Source: Neoechinorhynchus agilis (taxonomy: Eukaryota; Acanthocephala). Taken from it: DNA of 64,000 bases. The notes under the pieces were generated by a model. It worked only from the letters and a program-made list of their open reading frames with translations. It had not been told where the DNA came from and searched no databases. The DNA is taken from positions 1-64,000 of the forward strand of contig CM121342.1 in assembly GCA_051530055.1 (NCBI GenBank), in the 5' to 3' direction. Positions 11,544 through 22,457 of the stretch are shown one piece after another (position 1 is the first letter of the stretch; every line of letters starts with the position of its first letter). Made by a program: the position numbers and the translations under genes.

Positions 11544-12241
11544 TTGGCGCTCCTCATTGTAGATGGCGCCAATCAACAACCAACGCGTGATCAACGGCTG
11601 ACAACTGCAATTACTCGTCAGCAAATGTCAGATGATCATCCAGGAAAAACACCAACTGAACCAAGGCCAAACGATCAATTACGAGAAGAACGATGTGGTT
11701 ATTTTAATGTCAAGATAATATACTAAATAACGGAAGACGACTCAATGAAGTGCCACCTCTGCTCGGTAACATTTGTTGGTGGAACTCAGAAGCGGCTTCA
11801 TCTGCAACATCTTCATGCACAGCATCAGGTCAAGGTTACAGTTTGGATGCGCCCGTTGTGTAATGAGTACGAACATAAAGAATCGCGCAGTGTCGGAATC
11901 CACCTACGCCGATGTAAAGCAAAGTTTCCGGATGAATTCCGAGCAGCTATAAGCCGACCGACAAATAATCCAGTGAATACAATGGTAAGCGTCGACGCCA
12001 ATATTAGCTATAATGGTTCAGATGAAATTCCTGCGAAATGTCCAGTTTGCGACTTCTCTCTCCTAGGAATCGGTCGGTACAACAGCATTGTGTCTCACGT
12101 TGAAAGTGTCCCGAAGCATCGATGATAAACTTCAGATGCTCTCTATGTGGGACATTTTTCGCAAGCCTTGCCTCTATACGGTCCCACACTAACCATTGTA
12201 CGGCGCGACCTTCTTTTGACAAAGTCAATTCCTCCAACTAA
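11544..12241 (+). pseudogene. R2-A N-terminal zinc-finger region
   Basis: DNA-binding N terminus that in R2 proteins recognises the 28S target. The start ALLIVDGANQQPTRDQR matches R2-B. Four finger positions follow: CHLCSVTF...HLHAQH, then CNEYEH...HLRRC (first cysteine lost, RPLC), then CPVCDFSLLGIGRY...H, then CSLCGTFFASLASIRSHTNHC. A TAA at 11,724-11,726 and a TGA at 12,123 interrupt the frame, the fourth finger lies in the frame of the main ORF, and a TAA at 12,239 separates it from the ATG at 12,254. R2-B (35,209-36,492) has the same fingers in one open frame and shows what the undamaged arrangement is. Confidence 0.82.
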
Positions 12242-12253
12242 TCTCAAGCGTTT

Positions 12254-15200
12254 ATGCCTTTGATCCAAACCAGCCAAGATCGTCAACATGGACACCTCAA
12301 TACATCGCGCGAGCCGCTACAAGTAAACTCGTCATCTATAATTGGAACTCCATCGTCTCAAGTGAGCGATGTGATAGATAAAGAGGACTACCCACCCTCT
12401 GCCCGTTCACTCGCCTTGGCGGGTGGCATGGACACGGACAGTAGCTGTGAGTTAATGTCAAGCCATAAGCAGTCAAATAGTCGGTGTGAAGGGGACACCA
12501 ATAAGGCTGACTGCCCTACAGTGCCGACTGTGTTCACAGCGGCAGAAGCATATGAATGCGTAACGGAGGAGCTGAGCGGGAATAACCTCCACCCAAGATA
12601 CCGAAAGTTTCTTGAGTGTGAGGGCAGTACCCTTCGTTGTTGGAACGGTCCTCTTGATGGGCAATTCGTTGATGCGGCAGCTACCAGGTATGCCCAATAC
12701 CTGCGTTGCGGATGGAGCGCAGAGTTACCCACTGTCTCCAGGGCACGAGCAATCGGTCTAAAGATAGTAAAGCTTAGACAGGGCCCTCGCCAAGCCCTTT
12801 GCGCCGTTGCTTACCATGTGCTAGGCAACCCTTCACTGTGGAATAGAGTACTTACGAAGCTCACAGTGGAGGTCCAAAACAACTTGGAGTACTATGCGCA
12901 GGTTGCGCGAAGCGTCTTCGACGCTAATCTTCTTGTAGACTACCATCTAAGTAGTCTTCGTCAAGGCAGCGTAGTATCTCCAATGTTCGTTTTGTTCGCT
13001 GCTGCTTACTCTGTTGATTTTACGGCGCATAACCCCTGGGAGAGACAAGAGCGTCGTGTGTTCTGTCCGGGTCTTGGAACGCGGGTGTTTAACATCTGGA
13101 TTCATGATTCAGGCACTTATCCTTGCGTTAGGTGTCGGGGTCCGAACCGGTTTCAAGATCGTGAGCTGAAAAGGAGGCGCAACCGTGCTTTGTATTTCGC
13201 AAATACCTCCAAACTAGCTGCGGAGGTGTTCAAGGATGCAGGGCGTAGAGAGTGTACACTGCAAGCGCAAGACACAGTGGAACACTACCGGAAACTCTTC
13301 GAAGGGGATGCTTTGTCTGACAATGCGCCTGAAAGTACTGTTGCACAAGATCAGCAAGTGTCGGACGAGCAATGGCCGTCGATCACAACGGCTGAAGTCC
13401 AAGAGACCCTTAAAGGCATGAAGACTTCAAGCGCATCGGGACCCGACAAGATAACGATCAGAGACGCCCGCGCATTTGATCCGCATCTTCTGGGGATGAC
13501 GTTGTTATTTAACTACGTCATTCAGTACGGTAGCCCACCACAGGCATGGTTAGAGGCTAAGACAATCCTACTGCCCAAAACAAGTACGTCGCCGCAGAAG
13601 CTGAAGATTCAGAGCGGATGGAGACCGATTACGATTTCCTCTATTCTGATGCGGGTCTCGCACCGTATTGTTCTTCGAAGACTTCAAAAAGTATGCTGTC
13701 TTGATGATGTCCAAACGGCGTTCGATCCTTCGGCCTGTCTGGCTAATCTCCTCACTCTTAGAAGTGTGTTGAGAGAAAAGAGGGCGAACAGGCAACCTCT
13801 TGCAGTTGCTGTGTTAGACATAAAAAGTGCGTTTGACACTGTCTCACACGCAGCTGTGGAGGAAGCACTTCGTAACAGCGGGAGTCCAAACTACCTGAGA
13901 AGGTACGTTATGAATTCATATCGCGGAAGCTTTACGAAGATCCGGATGGCAAGCGCAAGACCCTCGAATCCCATCGAGTTCCGCAGAGGAGTAAAGCAAG
14001 GGGACCCCTTATCCCCTCTGCTGTTCGCGCTGACAGTAGACGAGGCACTGCGGGAGGTTCGTAACTTAGAACTTGGAGCACAGCTTAAGGGAGGTATTCG
14101 TTTGTCGCACCTTGTGTACGCAGATGATGTCCTCTTGATGGCTGATGATTGTGCGAATCTTCAACAACAGATTGACATTTTGCAACAGAAGCTTAAGGAA
14201 AAAAGGCTCTTCTTAAGCCCAGAAAAGTGTCAAACATACACGCACAGCTATAAATATAATATGCTGACGATAGACCGAGAGTCGTGCATTCATGTCAACG
14301 GTACACGGCTTAAGGCCATCGTAGAAGGTGACCCGGTTAAGTACCTAGGTGGCACTCCTTTTAAGGAAACCACCTTAGATGAAGGCTTAAACGTCCTCGA
14401 GTCCCTTTTTGCTGCGACAAGACGCGCTCTTGTTTCACCCACACAAGCTGCGCACTTGCTTAATGACTACGCGGTGCCGGTCCTACTGGCAAAGCTCGCT
14501 GCCAGTTGGGATATATCGTCTACCAATCTAAGGTGTCTATGCGAGCAGTGGAGATCCAAGCTTAAGTGTCTCCTCAAGCTTGCGAAGAACATCAGCGACG
14601 GCGCATTTTACCTGCCACTTTCCAGTAGTGGTCTAGGCTTCCGAAACCTAGAACACGAGGTACAATGTACAAGGCAAAAAGCCCTAGATACAGTGGTAGA
14701 TAAATTCGGAGGCGCAATAGATCTTCACAAAGAACTCAGTTCAGTTAACGACTACTTCCGCAGGCTAAGTGGCGGGCTTGGCAGCCGGAGCGAGCTTAGT
14801 GAGTCCTCTCCACATCGGCTTTTCCTAAATACACAAATAAAAAAGTGGAGAGAGGCAACGACGCAAGCGGTTGGTCTTGACTGCTTTACGGAAGGACATG
14901 TTGACCGGAGTCTCGCAACGTTCCGTTACAGACAAGGGCATCATCGCTCTTACGTGGAGCATGTTAAGTTACGGCTCCAATTGTTGGAAGTAGGTACAGT
15001 TCTGAACCGAATGGATCATCAGCGCGGTAAATCATGCAGGCATTGCAGTTTCCCGGTTGAGTCCTGTGCTCATGCCCTCAACGGATGTGAGTATGCCTCT
15101 GCAATAATGACCCGGCGTCACGACAAGGTGCAATCGCGCCTTGTTTGGACACTGACGAATAAGCCTGGAGCGCGATTTGAGGTTGAGCTGCAGAACCGAT

Positions 15201-15595
15201 TTCATGATGAAAAAGGTAACCTGCATAAGCCTGACCTCATTTTGCGCGACAGAACTTCGGGCAAGGTGTACATTGCTGATGTTGCAGTGTACTATGAGAC
15301 AGGACGAGACAGGGCTGAAGCCGTCATGAGTGGCAAAGCAGATAAATACCAACCCTTAGTCCCCGTAGTTGCGAAACACTATGAAATCCCGACATATAAG
15401 GTTTCCACTATCGGATTAGCTGTGGGTTCGCATGGCACCTTCAGCCCTTCTTTGTTACGCCGCCTGAAGCTCCTCTCCGTGGGTCAACGCACTGCGCTGA
15501 ATATGGCAAAGACTGCGGCCGAGCAGTCGCTGGCTGTGTTCCATGTTTTCATGGGCAGACGTTGGGCCTTAAGAGATACAACGGACAACGTCTAA
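12254..15595 (+). CDS. R2-A ORF: reverse transcriptase and restriction-like endonuclease
   Basis: 1,113 aa, the largest intact frame of the window. It nicks 28S DNA and copies R2 RNA onto the nick (target-primed reverse transcription, known for R2). Visible in order: N-terminal R2 domain (HPRYRKFLECEG, VDAAATRYAQYLRCG, LCAVAYHVLGNPSLW, ~residues 110-195), cysteine-bearing YPCVRCRG (~290), RT entry SGPDKITIRDARAFDPHLLG (~395), GWRPITISSILMR (~455), motif A VLDIKSAFDTVSH (~520), motif B RRGVKQGDPLSPLLF (~576), catalytic LVYADDVLLMADD (~620), thumb LLNDYAVPVLLAKLAASW, CCHC finger CRHCSFPVESCAHALNGC (~929) and endonuclease KPDLILRD...VYIADVAVYYE (~992). The ATG at 12,254 is simply the first after the upstream stop; the biological start is upstream. 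All catalytic residues I can check are present. Confidence 0.95.
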   Translation: MPLIQTSQDRQHGHLNTSREPLQVNSSSIIGTPSSQVSDVIDKEDYPPSARSLALAGGMDTDSSCELMSSHKQSNSRCEGDTNKADCPTVPTVFTAAEAYECVTEELSGNNLHPRYRKFLECEGSTLRCWNGPLDGQFVDAAATRYAQYLRCGWSAELPTVSRARAIGLKIVKLRQGPRQALCAVAYHVLGNPSLWNRVLTKLTVEVQNNLEYYAQVARSVFDANLLVDYHLSSLRQGSVVSPMFVLFAAAYSVDFTAHNPWERQERRVFCPGLGTRVFNIWIHDSGTYPCVRCRGPNRFQDRELKRRRNRALYFANTSKLAAEVFKDAGRRECTLQAQDTVEHYRKLFEGDALSDNAPESTVAQDQQVSDEQWPSITTAEVQETLKGMKTSSASGPDKITIRDARAFDPHLLGMTLLFNYVIQYGSPPQAWLEAKTILLPKTSTSPQKLKIQSGWRPITISSILMRVSHRIVLRRLQKVCCLDDVQTAFDPSACLANLLTLRSVLREKRANRQPLAVAVLDIKSAFDTVSHAAVEEALRNSGSPNYLRRYVMNSYRGSFTKIRMASARPSNPIEFRRGVKQGDPLSPLLFALTVDEALREVRNLELGAQLKGGIRLSHLVYADDVLLMADDCANLQQQIDILQQKLKEKRLFLSPEKCQTYTHSYKYNMLTIDRESCIHVNGTRLKAIVEGDPVKYLGGTPFKETTLDEGLNVLESLFAATRRALVSPTQAAHLLNDYAVPVLLAKLAASWDISSTNLRCLCEQWRSKLKCLLKLAKNISDGAFYLPLSSSGLGFRNLEHEVQCTRQKALDTVVDKFGGAIDLHKELSSVNDYFRRLSGGLGSRSELSESSPHRLFLNTQIKKWREATTQAVGLDCFTEGHVDRSLATFRYRQGHHRSYVEHVKLRLQLLEVGTVLNRMDHQRGKSCRHCSFPVESCAHALNGCEYASAIMTRRHDKVQSRLVWTLTNKPGARFEVELQNRFHDEKGNLHKPDLILRDRTSGKVYIADVAVYYETGRDRAEAVMSGKADKYQPLVPVVAKHYEIPTYKVSTIGLAVGSHGTFSPSLLRRLKLLSVGQRTALNMAKTAAEQSLAVFHVFMGRRWALRDTTDNV

Positions 15596-15696
15596 TTAAC
15601 AGCCAAAGGACAAAGAGAAAAGGAAACAAACATAAGATTTTCAGTAAAAAATAATTGTCAACAAGCATGAGAGAGAATTACTAAATAAATGAAGCT

Positions 15697-15697
<1 letters not shown>

Positions 15698-15729
<32 letters not shown>

Positions 15730-15784
15730 TGCATGAATGGATTATTGAGATTCCTACTGTCCCTGTCTGCAGCCTAGCGAAATC
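15698..15784 (+). rRNA. 28S: 28S 3' flank of R2-A
   Basis: TAGCCAAATGCCTCGTCATC and onward is 28S immediately downstream of the R2 site. It continues to CAGCCTAGCGAAA and then breaks into an inverted 28S piece. Compare 56,124-56,210. Confidence 0.92.
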
Positions 15785-15911
15785 ATCTGCCCAAGAACAT
15801 CTGAATAGATCAAGCATAAACCGCATTCTGGCTCGGAAATATTAACTTGATTCACGAATTTGCACGTTTTCTTAGGATCGGCTGATCCATGTCCAAATGT
15901 TGTTCACATGG
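15785..15911 (-). rRNA. 28S: Inverted 28S scrap
   Basis: Reverse complement of 28S around 4,290-4,462 of the first copy (CATCTGCCCAAGAACATCTG; TTCTTAGGATCGGCTGATCC), with an internal loss of roughly 40 nt. It joins plus-strand 28S to a Gypsy fossil and marks an inversion breakpoint. Confidence 0.85.
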
Positions 15912-18660
15912 AACCAATTGGAGAGATTACATATTGCAAATGTAGCAGCACTTCGAATGGTGCAAAATAACCGATCCAAAGACAAAAAAAGCATGTTTGT
16001 TGTCATGGATGGGACCGAAAACTTTTCGTCAATTGACCAAGGTTGTCACTCGCGAGAAAATATCGGAGGTGGCATATGATAAGATAATAGAGATAATCGG
16101 AAAATTAGCTGGAGGATATGAGCACGAGGTAACAAGCAAGTATCGATTCGCGCAGATGAAAATAAAGTCGAACCAAAGCTACGAAGAGTGGTTGCAGGGC
16201 TGAAGGGAGCTGGCGAAGGATGTTCCTTTTTCAAAGAAGATATTCAAACCGAGGAAGACGCATTGGCAGACAGAATTCGAGATCACGTGGTGCTGAATAC
16301 ACCACACGAAGCGGTAGGAATATCTGCCCTACAAGAAAACCTCACCTTTGAAATTTTGCGACAAATCACTCAGAGGTACGAGACGACTAGAAGAGCGATG
16401 GCCATCATTCCAAAGCAGGAATCAGAGCCAGAAGATAAAAATTTTAAAGTGGAGAAAGATCGAAAAAAGCGACGAAGATATAGAGTGGAAAATAATAGGG
16501 GCTGCCCGCGTTGCGGTTACGACCATGATAGAAATCAAGAATGCCGTTCAAAGGGACGCAAATGCTTTAAGTGCGGGAAAATTGGACACTTCGCTAGGAA
16601 ATGTCGAATGCAGCAGGTAAAACTGATTCAAGACGAAAATTTGGAATCTAGCGATGACGAAGTAGAGATCTTCAAAGTCAGTGGAGCTGATAACAGAAAG
16701 AACGAACAGTCATGGGTGACCGTACGTTTGAATAATGTGCGAACAAAGATGCAATTCTATACGGGCGCCGATGTGAGCATTATTTCTCGATCCGTTTGGG
16801 AGGCGATTGGACAGCCGACTTTAAGACGGAGTAAAATATTGATAAGTTTCGGTGGATCGAGAATTCATAGCCTTGGAGAGTGCAGAATTAGTGTACAACT
16901 AAGATATATGAAGAGGCAGGTAAAAGCAACAGTCGCGGAAAGCGCCGATAAATATCTGTTCGGATTACCATGGTGTCAAAAATTCGGATTGAACATGCTC
17001 CGAGGAGTATATGTGAATGCGATAAGTAACGCGACAGATGAAGAAAAGGTTCGTTGTTATTTGAGGGTACATGAAGAGGTGTTTATCAAAAAGAGAGAAC
17101 CCATCAAAGATATGATTGTGAAATTACAATTAAGACGAAACGCAGGGCCGATAGTTGCACTTAGTCGCAGAATATCATATGCATTCAAAACCCAGCAAAG
17201 AGAGAAGTAGATAGACTGATCAACGAAGGAATATTAGAGCCGGTGAATGAATCTATAGGAAATGTGGAATGGGCCACTCCAATAGTGGTCATACGAAAAC
17301 CAAATAACAAAGTGCGCATTTGTGGTGATTTTAAGGTAACGATAAATAGATTTTTATCCGCGGATAGCTATCATATACCTTGTCTGGATGAGGTGGCGCG
17401 AAAATTATGTGGAGGAGAGAAGTACTCGACCTTGGACTTAACGGATGCCTATTTGCAATTAAAAGTGGACGATGAAACGAAAAAGTTGCTCACTGTCGCA
17501 ACGCTATAAGGGCTGATGAGATATACGAGACTGCCTTTTGGAATTTCGGCAGCTCCCAAAATATTTCAGAGATTCATGGATGAACTCTTGAAAGACGTTC
17601 CGTTCACATGCGCCTATCTTGACGATATCATTATTACGGGAAAAAACGACGATGAGCATTTAAAAAATTTAAGTAAGGTACTGGGAAAACTGTCGGATGC
17701 AGGGGTCGGTATTAGAAAGGAGAAATGTCAATTCTTGCAACAATCAGTCAAGTACCTTGGTCATGTGTTAAAGAAGGGTCACATGTACGCTAGCGAAGAG
17801 AGAGTGGAAGATTTAAGAAGAGCATCCGAGCCGAAAAACAAGAAACAGTTGCAGACATTCTTAGGAGCTGCGAATTTTTTGGACCGATTCATTCCTGATT
17901 TTCACACCATTTGTTCTCCGCTATACGATCTCATTAAGAATCACATTCCGTGGAAATGGGAGAGGTCCAACAGAAAGGCTTTCAACAAGGTCAAGGAAGC
18001 GATATTAAATAATATTAGCTTGAAGTTATACGATCAGAGTAAACCGATAACGCTAGCATGTGATGCAAGTGATGAAGGAATTGGCGCCGCGTTGTTCCAG
18101 CAGGACAAGGCAAGTGGAAAGCAATTACCGATAATGCTAACTTTGAGAAAACTTACACCCACCGAAAAGAGATATTCAACAATCGATAAGGAGGCGTTGG
18201 CGATCGTACATGCGATAAAGCGATTTCATAATTATTTGTATGGAAGAACATTTACGCTGGAAACAGATCACCAACCCCTCAAACACATTTTCGGGGAAAA
18301 GCGTGATCTTAGTAAAATGACTAACGGCAGGTTAGTTCGTTGGGCATTACTGCTTAACGAGTACGATTATCAAATACGCCATGTCAAAGGAAAAAGCAAC
18401 TTGTATGCGGATTGTTTGTCAAGAATGCCAAATGGAACAGCGAAGATATGTGATAACACCGTGGACATAAAGAAACTTAAAGCGGCGCAGCAACGGCACA
18501 CAGAACAGTTGAATCTTTCTTGTCATGTGATTCGACAAGCAACTCGGGAAGATGGAACTCTGAGGGAGATAAAAGGATTCTTGAGGTATGGCTGGACCAT
18601 GAACATCAAGGGTCAAAAGTACGAGTTCGACCGAACGATGGATAAAACTGAAGAAGGCAT
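15912..18660 (+). mobile_element. Ty3/Gypsy fossil 1
   Basis: Remnant of an LTR retrotransposon on the plus strand. Parts in order: gag with two zinc-knuckle-type motifs (about 16.0-16.6 kb; CFKCGKIGHFARKC), aspartic protease (about 16.7-17.0 kb), reverse transcriptase (about 17.2-17.9 kb; AYLDDIIITG) and RNase H (about 18.0-18.4 kb; LACDASDEGIGAALF). Integrase and both LTRs are missing: the element is cut off at each end, by an inverted 28S scrap on the left and an R2-derived chimeric repeat on the right. It has a handful of breaks and looks moderately old. Closest in style to Gypsy fossil 2 at 29,774. Confidence 0.9.
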
Positions 18661-18679
18661 GGGAGAGTGCTGCAACCCC

Positions 18680-19470
18680 CTACCTTCTATATCGTTACCT
18701 ACTTTCGTAGGTGCCAGGGAAGTGCAGAGCCAGTTCTTGTCTATGAATCGTGCGGCACAGTCAAAAAGCAGGTGTGAAGGGGCATCTATTTTATCCGGTC
18801 GACTGTGCTTGCGGTAATCGAGGCGTATGAGAGCGTGGTGGATGAGCTAAGCAACAATAATCTGCACCCAAGGTACAGAAGTTTTTTTGAGATTTAGAGA
18901 GATATTCTCCGCCGATCGGAAGGCTCCATTGATAAAGCAACATACGATTCCAATAATCTTCAAAGAATTACTCACGTTCATTGAGGCTCCAAGATGCCTT
19001 CACTATACCTCGCAACAAAGGTTGAAAGAAACCTTCAGCGCCAAAATCGCTCAATTCATCAGCGAACACAACAGAACGATGCGCGGAATGTACGAGCAGC
19101 GATAAGAAACAGACGGCGATTTGCAATGTGCAAAAAGCGGAAGAAATATAGTCCGTGAAATTATTTGGCGCACGTTTAAATTTTTATCATCATTTTTTAA
19201 TCGAAATAATTTGTGACAATTAGTAATGTAGTCTGCTTGCTCGAAGTCTTTAAATTAGCATGGATTTTATTCTTTTTTAAAGGCATTCCATGAAAAATAT
19301 TCATTATTGATTTAAAGTGCAGTTTTAAGTTTCTCAGAATGAAAATTTATAATCGATTTGTAAAGCTGGCAGCATATAAAATCGGTTTTCAGCCAGATGG
19401 AACGATTGGTGAAAAAGGACTTAGTTTCAAAAAAATTGCAAGCTAAACTTTGCAGCGGAGGATGGCAAAT
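18680..19470 (+). repeat. Chimeric repeat R2/X, copy 1
   Basis: Two joined parts. Positions 18,680-18,930 are R2-B-like coding sequence (frame words LPTFVGAREVQSQFLSMN, AAQSKSRCEGAS, then in other frames the equivalent of NLHPRYRGFLETERDIL), out of frame from about 18,815. From about 18,930 to 19,470 follows sequence X, also found at five other places (20,789; 28,371 minus; 40,781 minus; 49,819 minus; 55,059) and always attached to the same R2 point after the codons for GSI. This copy keeps R2 sequence that the others have lost, so it is probably closest to the original fusion. X contains a short frame MKIYNRFVKLAAYKIGFQPD from 19,340, cut short here. Confidence 0.8.
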
Positions 19471-19476
19471 GGCTTA

Positions 19477-20788
19477 ACCTGCAATAACGGCTTGATGTGG
19501 CTTGTTAAATTTTGACACTTAGTTTAAGGATTGAAGTTGATAAAAGACACCTGAATTAAATCTGTGGTGCTCGAAAGTTGTTGCAAAATGATATAACATT
19601 TTGAGCATATCTAATGCGCTGATTTCAATGGTGTTATCTAATTTTAATGAATCTTGCAAATTTAGTGATCTTTCGCTCTTGTGAATATTGACCAAATATG
19701 ATAATGCAATTTCCAATGCGAATATTAAAGCTGTAGTGCACGGAATCAGTTAATTTAGTACATCTTAACGCGCTGATTCCAAATCTGTATGCGGATTTGC
19801 GATAGCCATCATGGTTTTTGAGTTATTCGTTGTTACATTTCGCGACCAACAACCTTGATTATTGATATTAAAACATCAATAAATTTAAGATAAAATTAGC
19901 TTTTCTAGATCTACTTTTGACGCTGAATTCACCTGCAACAACGGCTTGATGTTGCTTGTAAAATTTTGACACTTAGTTTTGGGATTGAAGTTTATAAAAG
20001 ACACCTGAATTAAATCTGTGGTGCTCAAAAGTTGTTACGAAATGATAAAACATTTTGAGCATATCTAATGCGCTGATTTCAATGGTGTTATCTAATTTTA
20101 ATGCATCTTGCAAATTTGGTGATCTTTCACTCTTGTGAATATTGACCAAATATGATAATGCGATTCCCGATGCGAATATTACAGCTGTAGTGTACGGAAT
20201 CAGTTAGTTTAGTACATCTTAACGCCCTAATTCCAAATCTGTATTCGGATTTGCGATAGCCATCATGGTTTTTGAGTTATTCGTTGTTACATTTCGCGAC
20301 CAACTACCTTGATTATTGATATTAAAACATCAATAAATTTAAGATAAAATTAACTTTTCTAGATCTACTTTTGACGCTGAATTCACCTGCAACAACGGCT
20401 TGATGTTGCTTGTAAAATTTTGACACTTAGTTTTGGGACTGAAGTTTATAAAAGACACCTGAATTAAATCTGTGGTGCTCAAAAGTTGTTACGAAATGAT
20501 AAAACATTTTGAGCATATCTAATGCCCTGATTTCAAGGGTGTTATCTAATTTTAATGAATCTTGCAAATTTAGTGATCTTTCGCTCTTGTGAATATTGAC
20601 CAAATATGACAATGCAATTTTCAATGCGAATATTAAAGCTGTAGTGCACGGAATCAGTTAATTTAGTACATCTTAACGCGCTGATTCCAAATCTGTATGC
20701 GGATTTGCGATAGCCGTCATGGTTTTTGAGTTATTCGTTGTTACATTTCGCGACCAACTACCTTGATTATTGATATTAAAACATCAAT
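19477..20788. repeat. 454-bp tandem repeat, about 2.9 copies
   Basis: Three direct units begin at 19,477, 19,931 and 20,385, each starting CCTGCAAYAACGGCTTGATG and containing TTGTGAATATTGACCAAATATGA and TTTGCGATAGCC. Period 454 bp, units well over 90 percent alike by eye. No coding content: the ~65-codon minus frames repeated in units 1 and 3 simply reflect the repetition. A more diverged relative lies at about 23,560-24,240. The array sits between two chimeric R2/X copies. Confidence 0.9.
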
Positions 20789-21557
20789 AATCCAAGATTC
20801 TAGTTTTCTTGAGATTTAGAGAGATATTCTCCGCCGATCGGAAGGCTCCACTAATAGGGGAAAATACGTTTCAAATTTTTCCAAAAAATTACTCACGATC
20901 ATTAAGGCACCAAGATGCCATTACAGGCTCGCAGTTCAAAGGTTAAAACAAACCATCCGCGCCAAAATCGCTCAATTCATCAGCGAACAAAACAGAACGA
21001 TGCGCGGAATGTACGAGCAGCGATAAGAAACAGACGGCGATATGCAATGTACAAAAAACGGAAGAAATGTAGTCCGTTAAATTATTTGCCGCACGTTTGA
21101 ACTTTTATCATCATTTTTTAATCGAAAAATAAAAAACAACATTTCTTTGAACTTTTCTCTCAGTTGGGAGGTCGTTCTTTTCAGCAATGTTGGCTTTCGT
21201 CTTTGTTCTTCCTTCCGAGCGTCCTCAGAAAAATAGTTTGTAAAAAGAAACCATGTAGTCTGCTTTCTCGAAGTGTTTTCAAATTAAGAACGATTTTATT
21301 CGTTTTCTAGTGTTTTTAATGTTCATTATTGAATTGACGGACAGTTTTAAGTCTCTTAAAATGAAAATTTACAATCGATTTTTAAAGTTGTAGCATAAAA
21401 AATTCAATCAGATGGATTAGTTGGTTCTGTTATTAGAAACGTTAAAAACCACTGCGCTTAAAAAAAAAACATCAAAAAATTTACAACCTAACTTATCTGC
21501 GGAGAATGACAAACGGCCACCTTATCTTATAAAGGTTCACTTAATCTCGGAAAAAAG
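20789..21557 (+). repeat. Chimeric repeat R2/X, copy 2
   Basis: Begins inside the R2 part (CCAAGATTCTAGTTTTCTTG, GAGATTTAGAGAGATATTCT) and continues through X to TTAATCTCGGAAAAAAGATC. The X small frame is damaged in this copy. There is a unique insertion (about 21,130-21,250) carrying TTCTCTCAGTTGGGAGGTCG that the other copies lack. Confidence 0.78.
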
Positions 21558-21559
21558 AT

Positions 21560-21800
21560 CATAGTTAGGGCTAGACATAGCACAAAAGCAATGACGCGAG
21601 TGAGTGCTTGTAAAGTTTGTCAGTCAAGGATCTCGGAACAGGAAGAGAAGCTAACGACAGTGGTTGTTGATTAAAACTTTCAATGTTTAAATGCATTGAA
21701 CATGCAGTAGTGCTAGGTATAAACTTGACGATTGCGTAATTGAACGATACAAAAGTATCCGCTAAAAAATGATGAGTATCTTTGAACGTTGTCCCATCTT
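21560..21800. other. rDNA intergenic-spacer-like fragment
   Basis: GGTTGTTGATTAAAAC, then TTCAATGT and ACGATACAAAAGTATCCG, resembles the spacer at 43,420-43,516 (GGTTGTTGATTAAAACGTTC, CGATACAAAAGTATCG). Probably a displaced scrap of rDNA spacer. Confidence 0.5.
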
Positions 21801-22090
21801 GCTTGGTCGATCCATGACATGAAAAACTTGCAATAAAATTACAAAAGTTTACATAACAAAAGATTAGTTAACGAACTAACCGGCACACTTCTTAGGATCA
21901 TTAAGAGTATCGGTTCCAATCCAATTGCCCGCACACCGTAACGCGGCGAAGACAAAGAAATTAAATAACGGAAACAATGACGAGGTTAAATCTCATACAC
22001 TTGAACAAATTACTAGTTTCCCAATGCCCGACATATTATGGCTTAGTCTGCTCGTGTCGCAAATCGAATTTATTTTATTCGTGGCAAACT
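21801..22090. other. No recognised feature
   Basis: AT-rich sequence without a usable frame. It may be the 5' part of the Penelope-like remnant that follows, but nothing specific supports this. Confidence 0.3.
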
Positions 22091-22391
22091 CAACAACATG
22101 AGATTAGCCCTTGAAATGGAGAAGATGATATCTAAGGCCAAATTTACCGGAATCACAATTCCATTATGGAAAGTAGAAGCATTGCTACATAAAGGAAACA
22201 GAATTAAACGCACTAACTTGCCCCAGCGACTGATCTTAGCGATGAATAATCTTAATCGAATTAAGGAGATACGTATCATGAAGTTGGACAAAGGCAGAGG
22301 TTTCTGTATTGTAGATGAAGAACATTGTGTAGATATTCATTTAGGAATTAATTATGATGGTGAACTGAAGGAAAAAATTATGAATATATTA

Positions 22392-22432
22392 ATCAGAATT
22401 TTCGACCAATGCATTTGTCTTCTTCAGTGATT
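22392..22432 (-). ncRNA. Candidate hammerhead ribozyme (minus strand)
   Basis: Reading the left arm on the minus strand: AATCA, CTGAAGA, a stem GACAAA-TGCA-TTGGTC (one mismatch), GAAA, AT, then TC and TGATT. AATCA and TGATT give a five-pair stem I flanking the core exactly where a hammerhead needs it. With stem I, core and predicted cleavage site all present, this is the most complete of the candidates. Confidence 0.6.
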
Positions 22433-22457
22433 GTTAGTAAGTTTTACACTAACTGTA

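Larger units (their letters stand above)
11486..15697 (+). mobile_element. R2-A: near full-length R2 non-LTR retrotransposon
   Basis: LINE of the R2 clade, 4.2 kb, sitting at its 28S target. On the left it follows 28S at GTAACTATGACT. On the right 28S resumes exactly at TAGCCAAATGCC, the known R2 insertion point, with no target duplication. It contains an N-terminal zinc-finger region (11,544-12,241), a 1,113-codon ORF with RT and endonuclease (12,254-15,595) and a ~100-nt 3'UTR ending AAATAAATGAAGCTG. Relative to R2-B the N-terminal coding part has two in-frame stops and at least one frame change, so it looks recently dead. The main ORF is undamaged, making it the youngest-looking R2 here. 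Confidence 0.93.

Noticed and set aside
13214-15352. Minus-strand frames of 60-106 codons within the R2-A ORF
   Set aside because: Antisense of the R2 protein; no independent evidence.
5216-15595. R2-type RT sequences as possible group II introns or retrons
   Set aside because: Zinc fingers, CCHC finger, restriction-like endonuclease and exact 28S target all point to R2 LINEs.
18640-18670. CTGAAGAAGGCATGGG near 18,648 as a hammerhead core
   Set aside because: No paired stem or GAAA follows; it lies in Gypsy coding sequence.
19477-20788. CRISPR-like array
   Set aside because: Units are 454 bp, contiguous and without spacers, in eukaryotic rDNA context.
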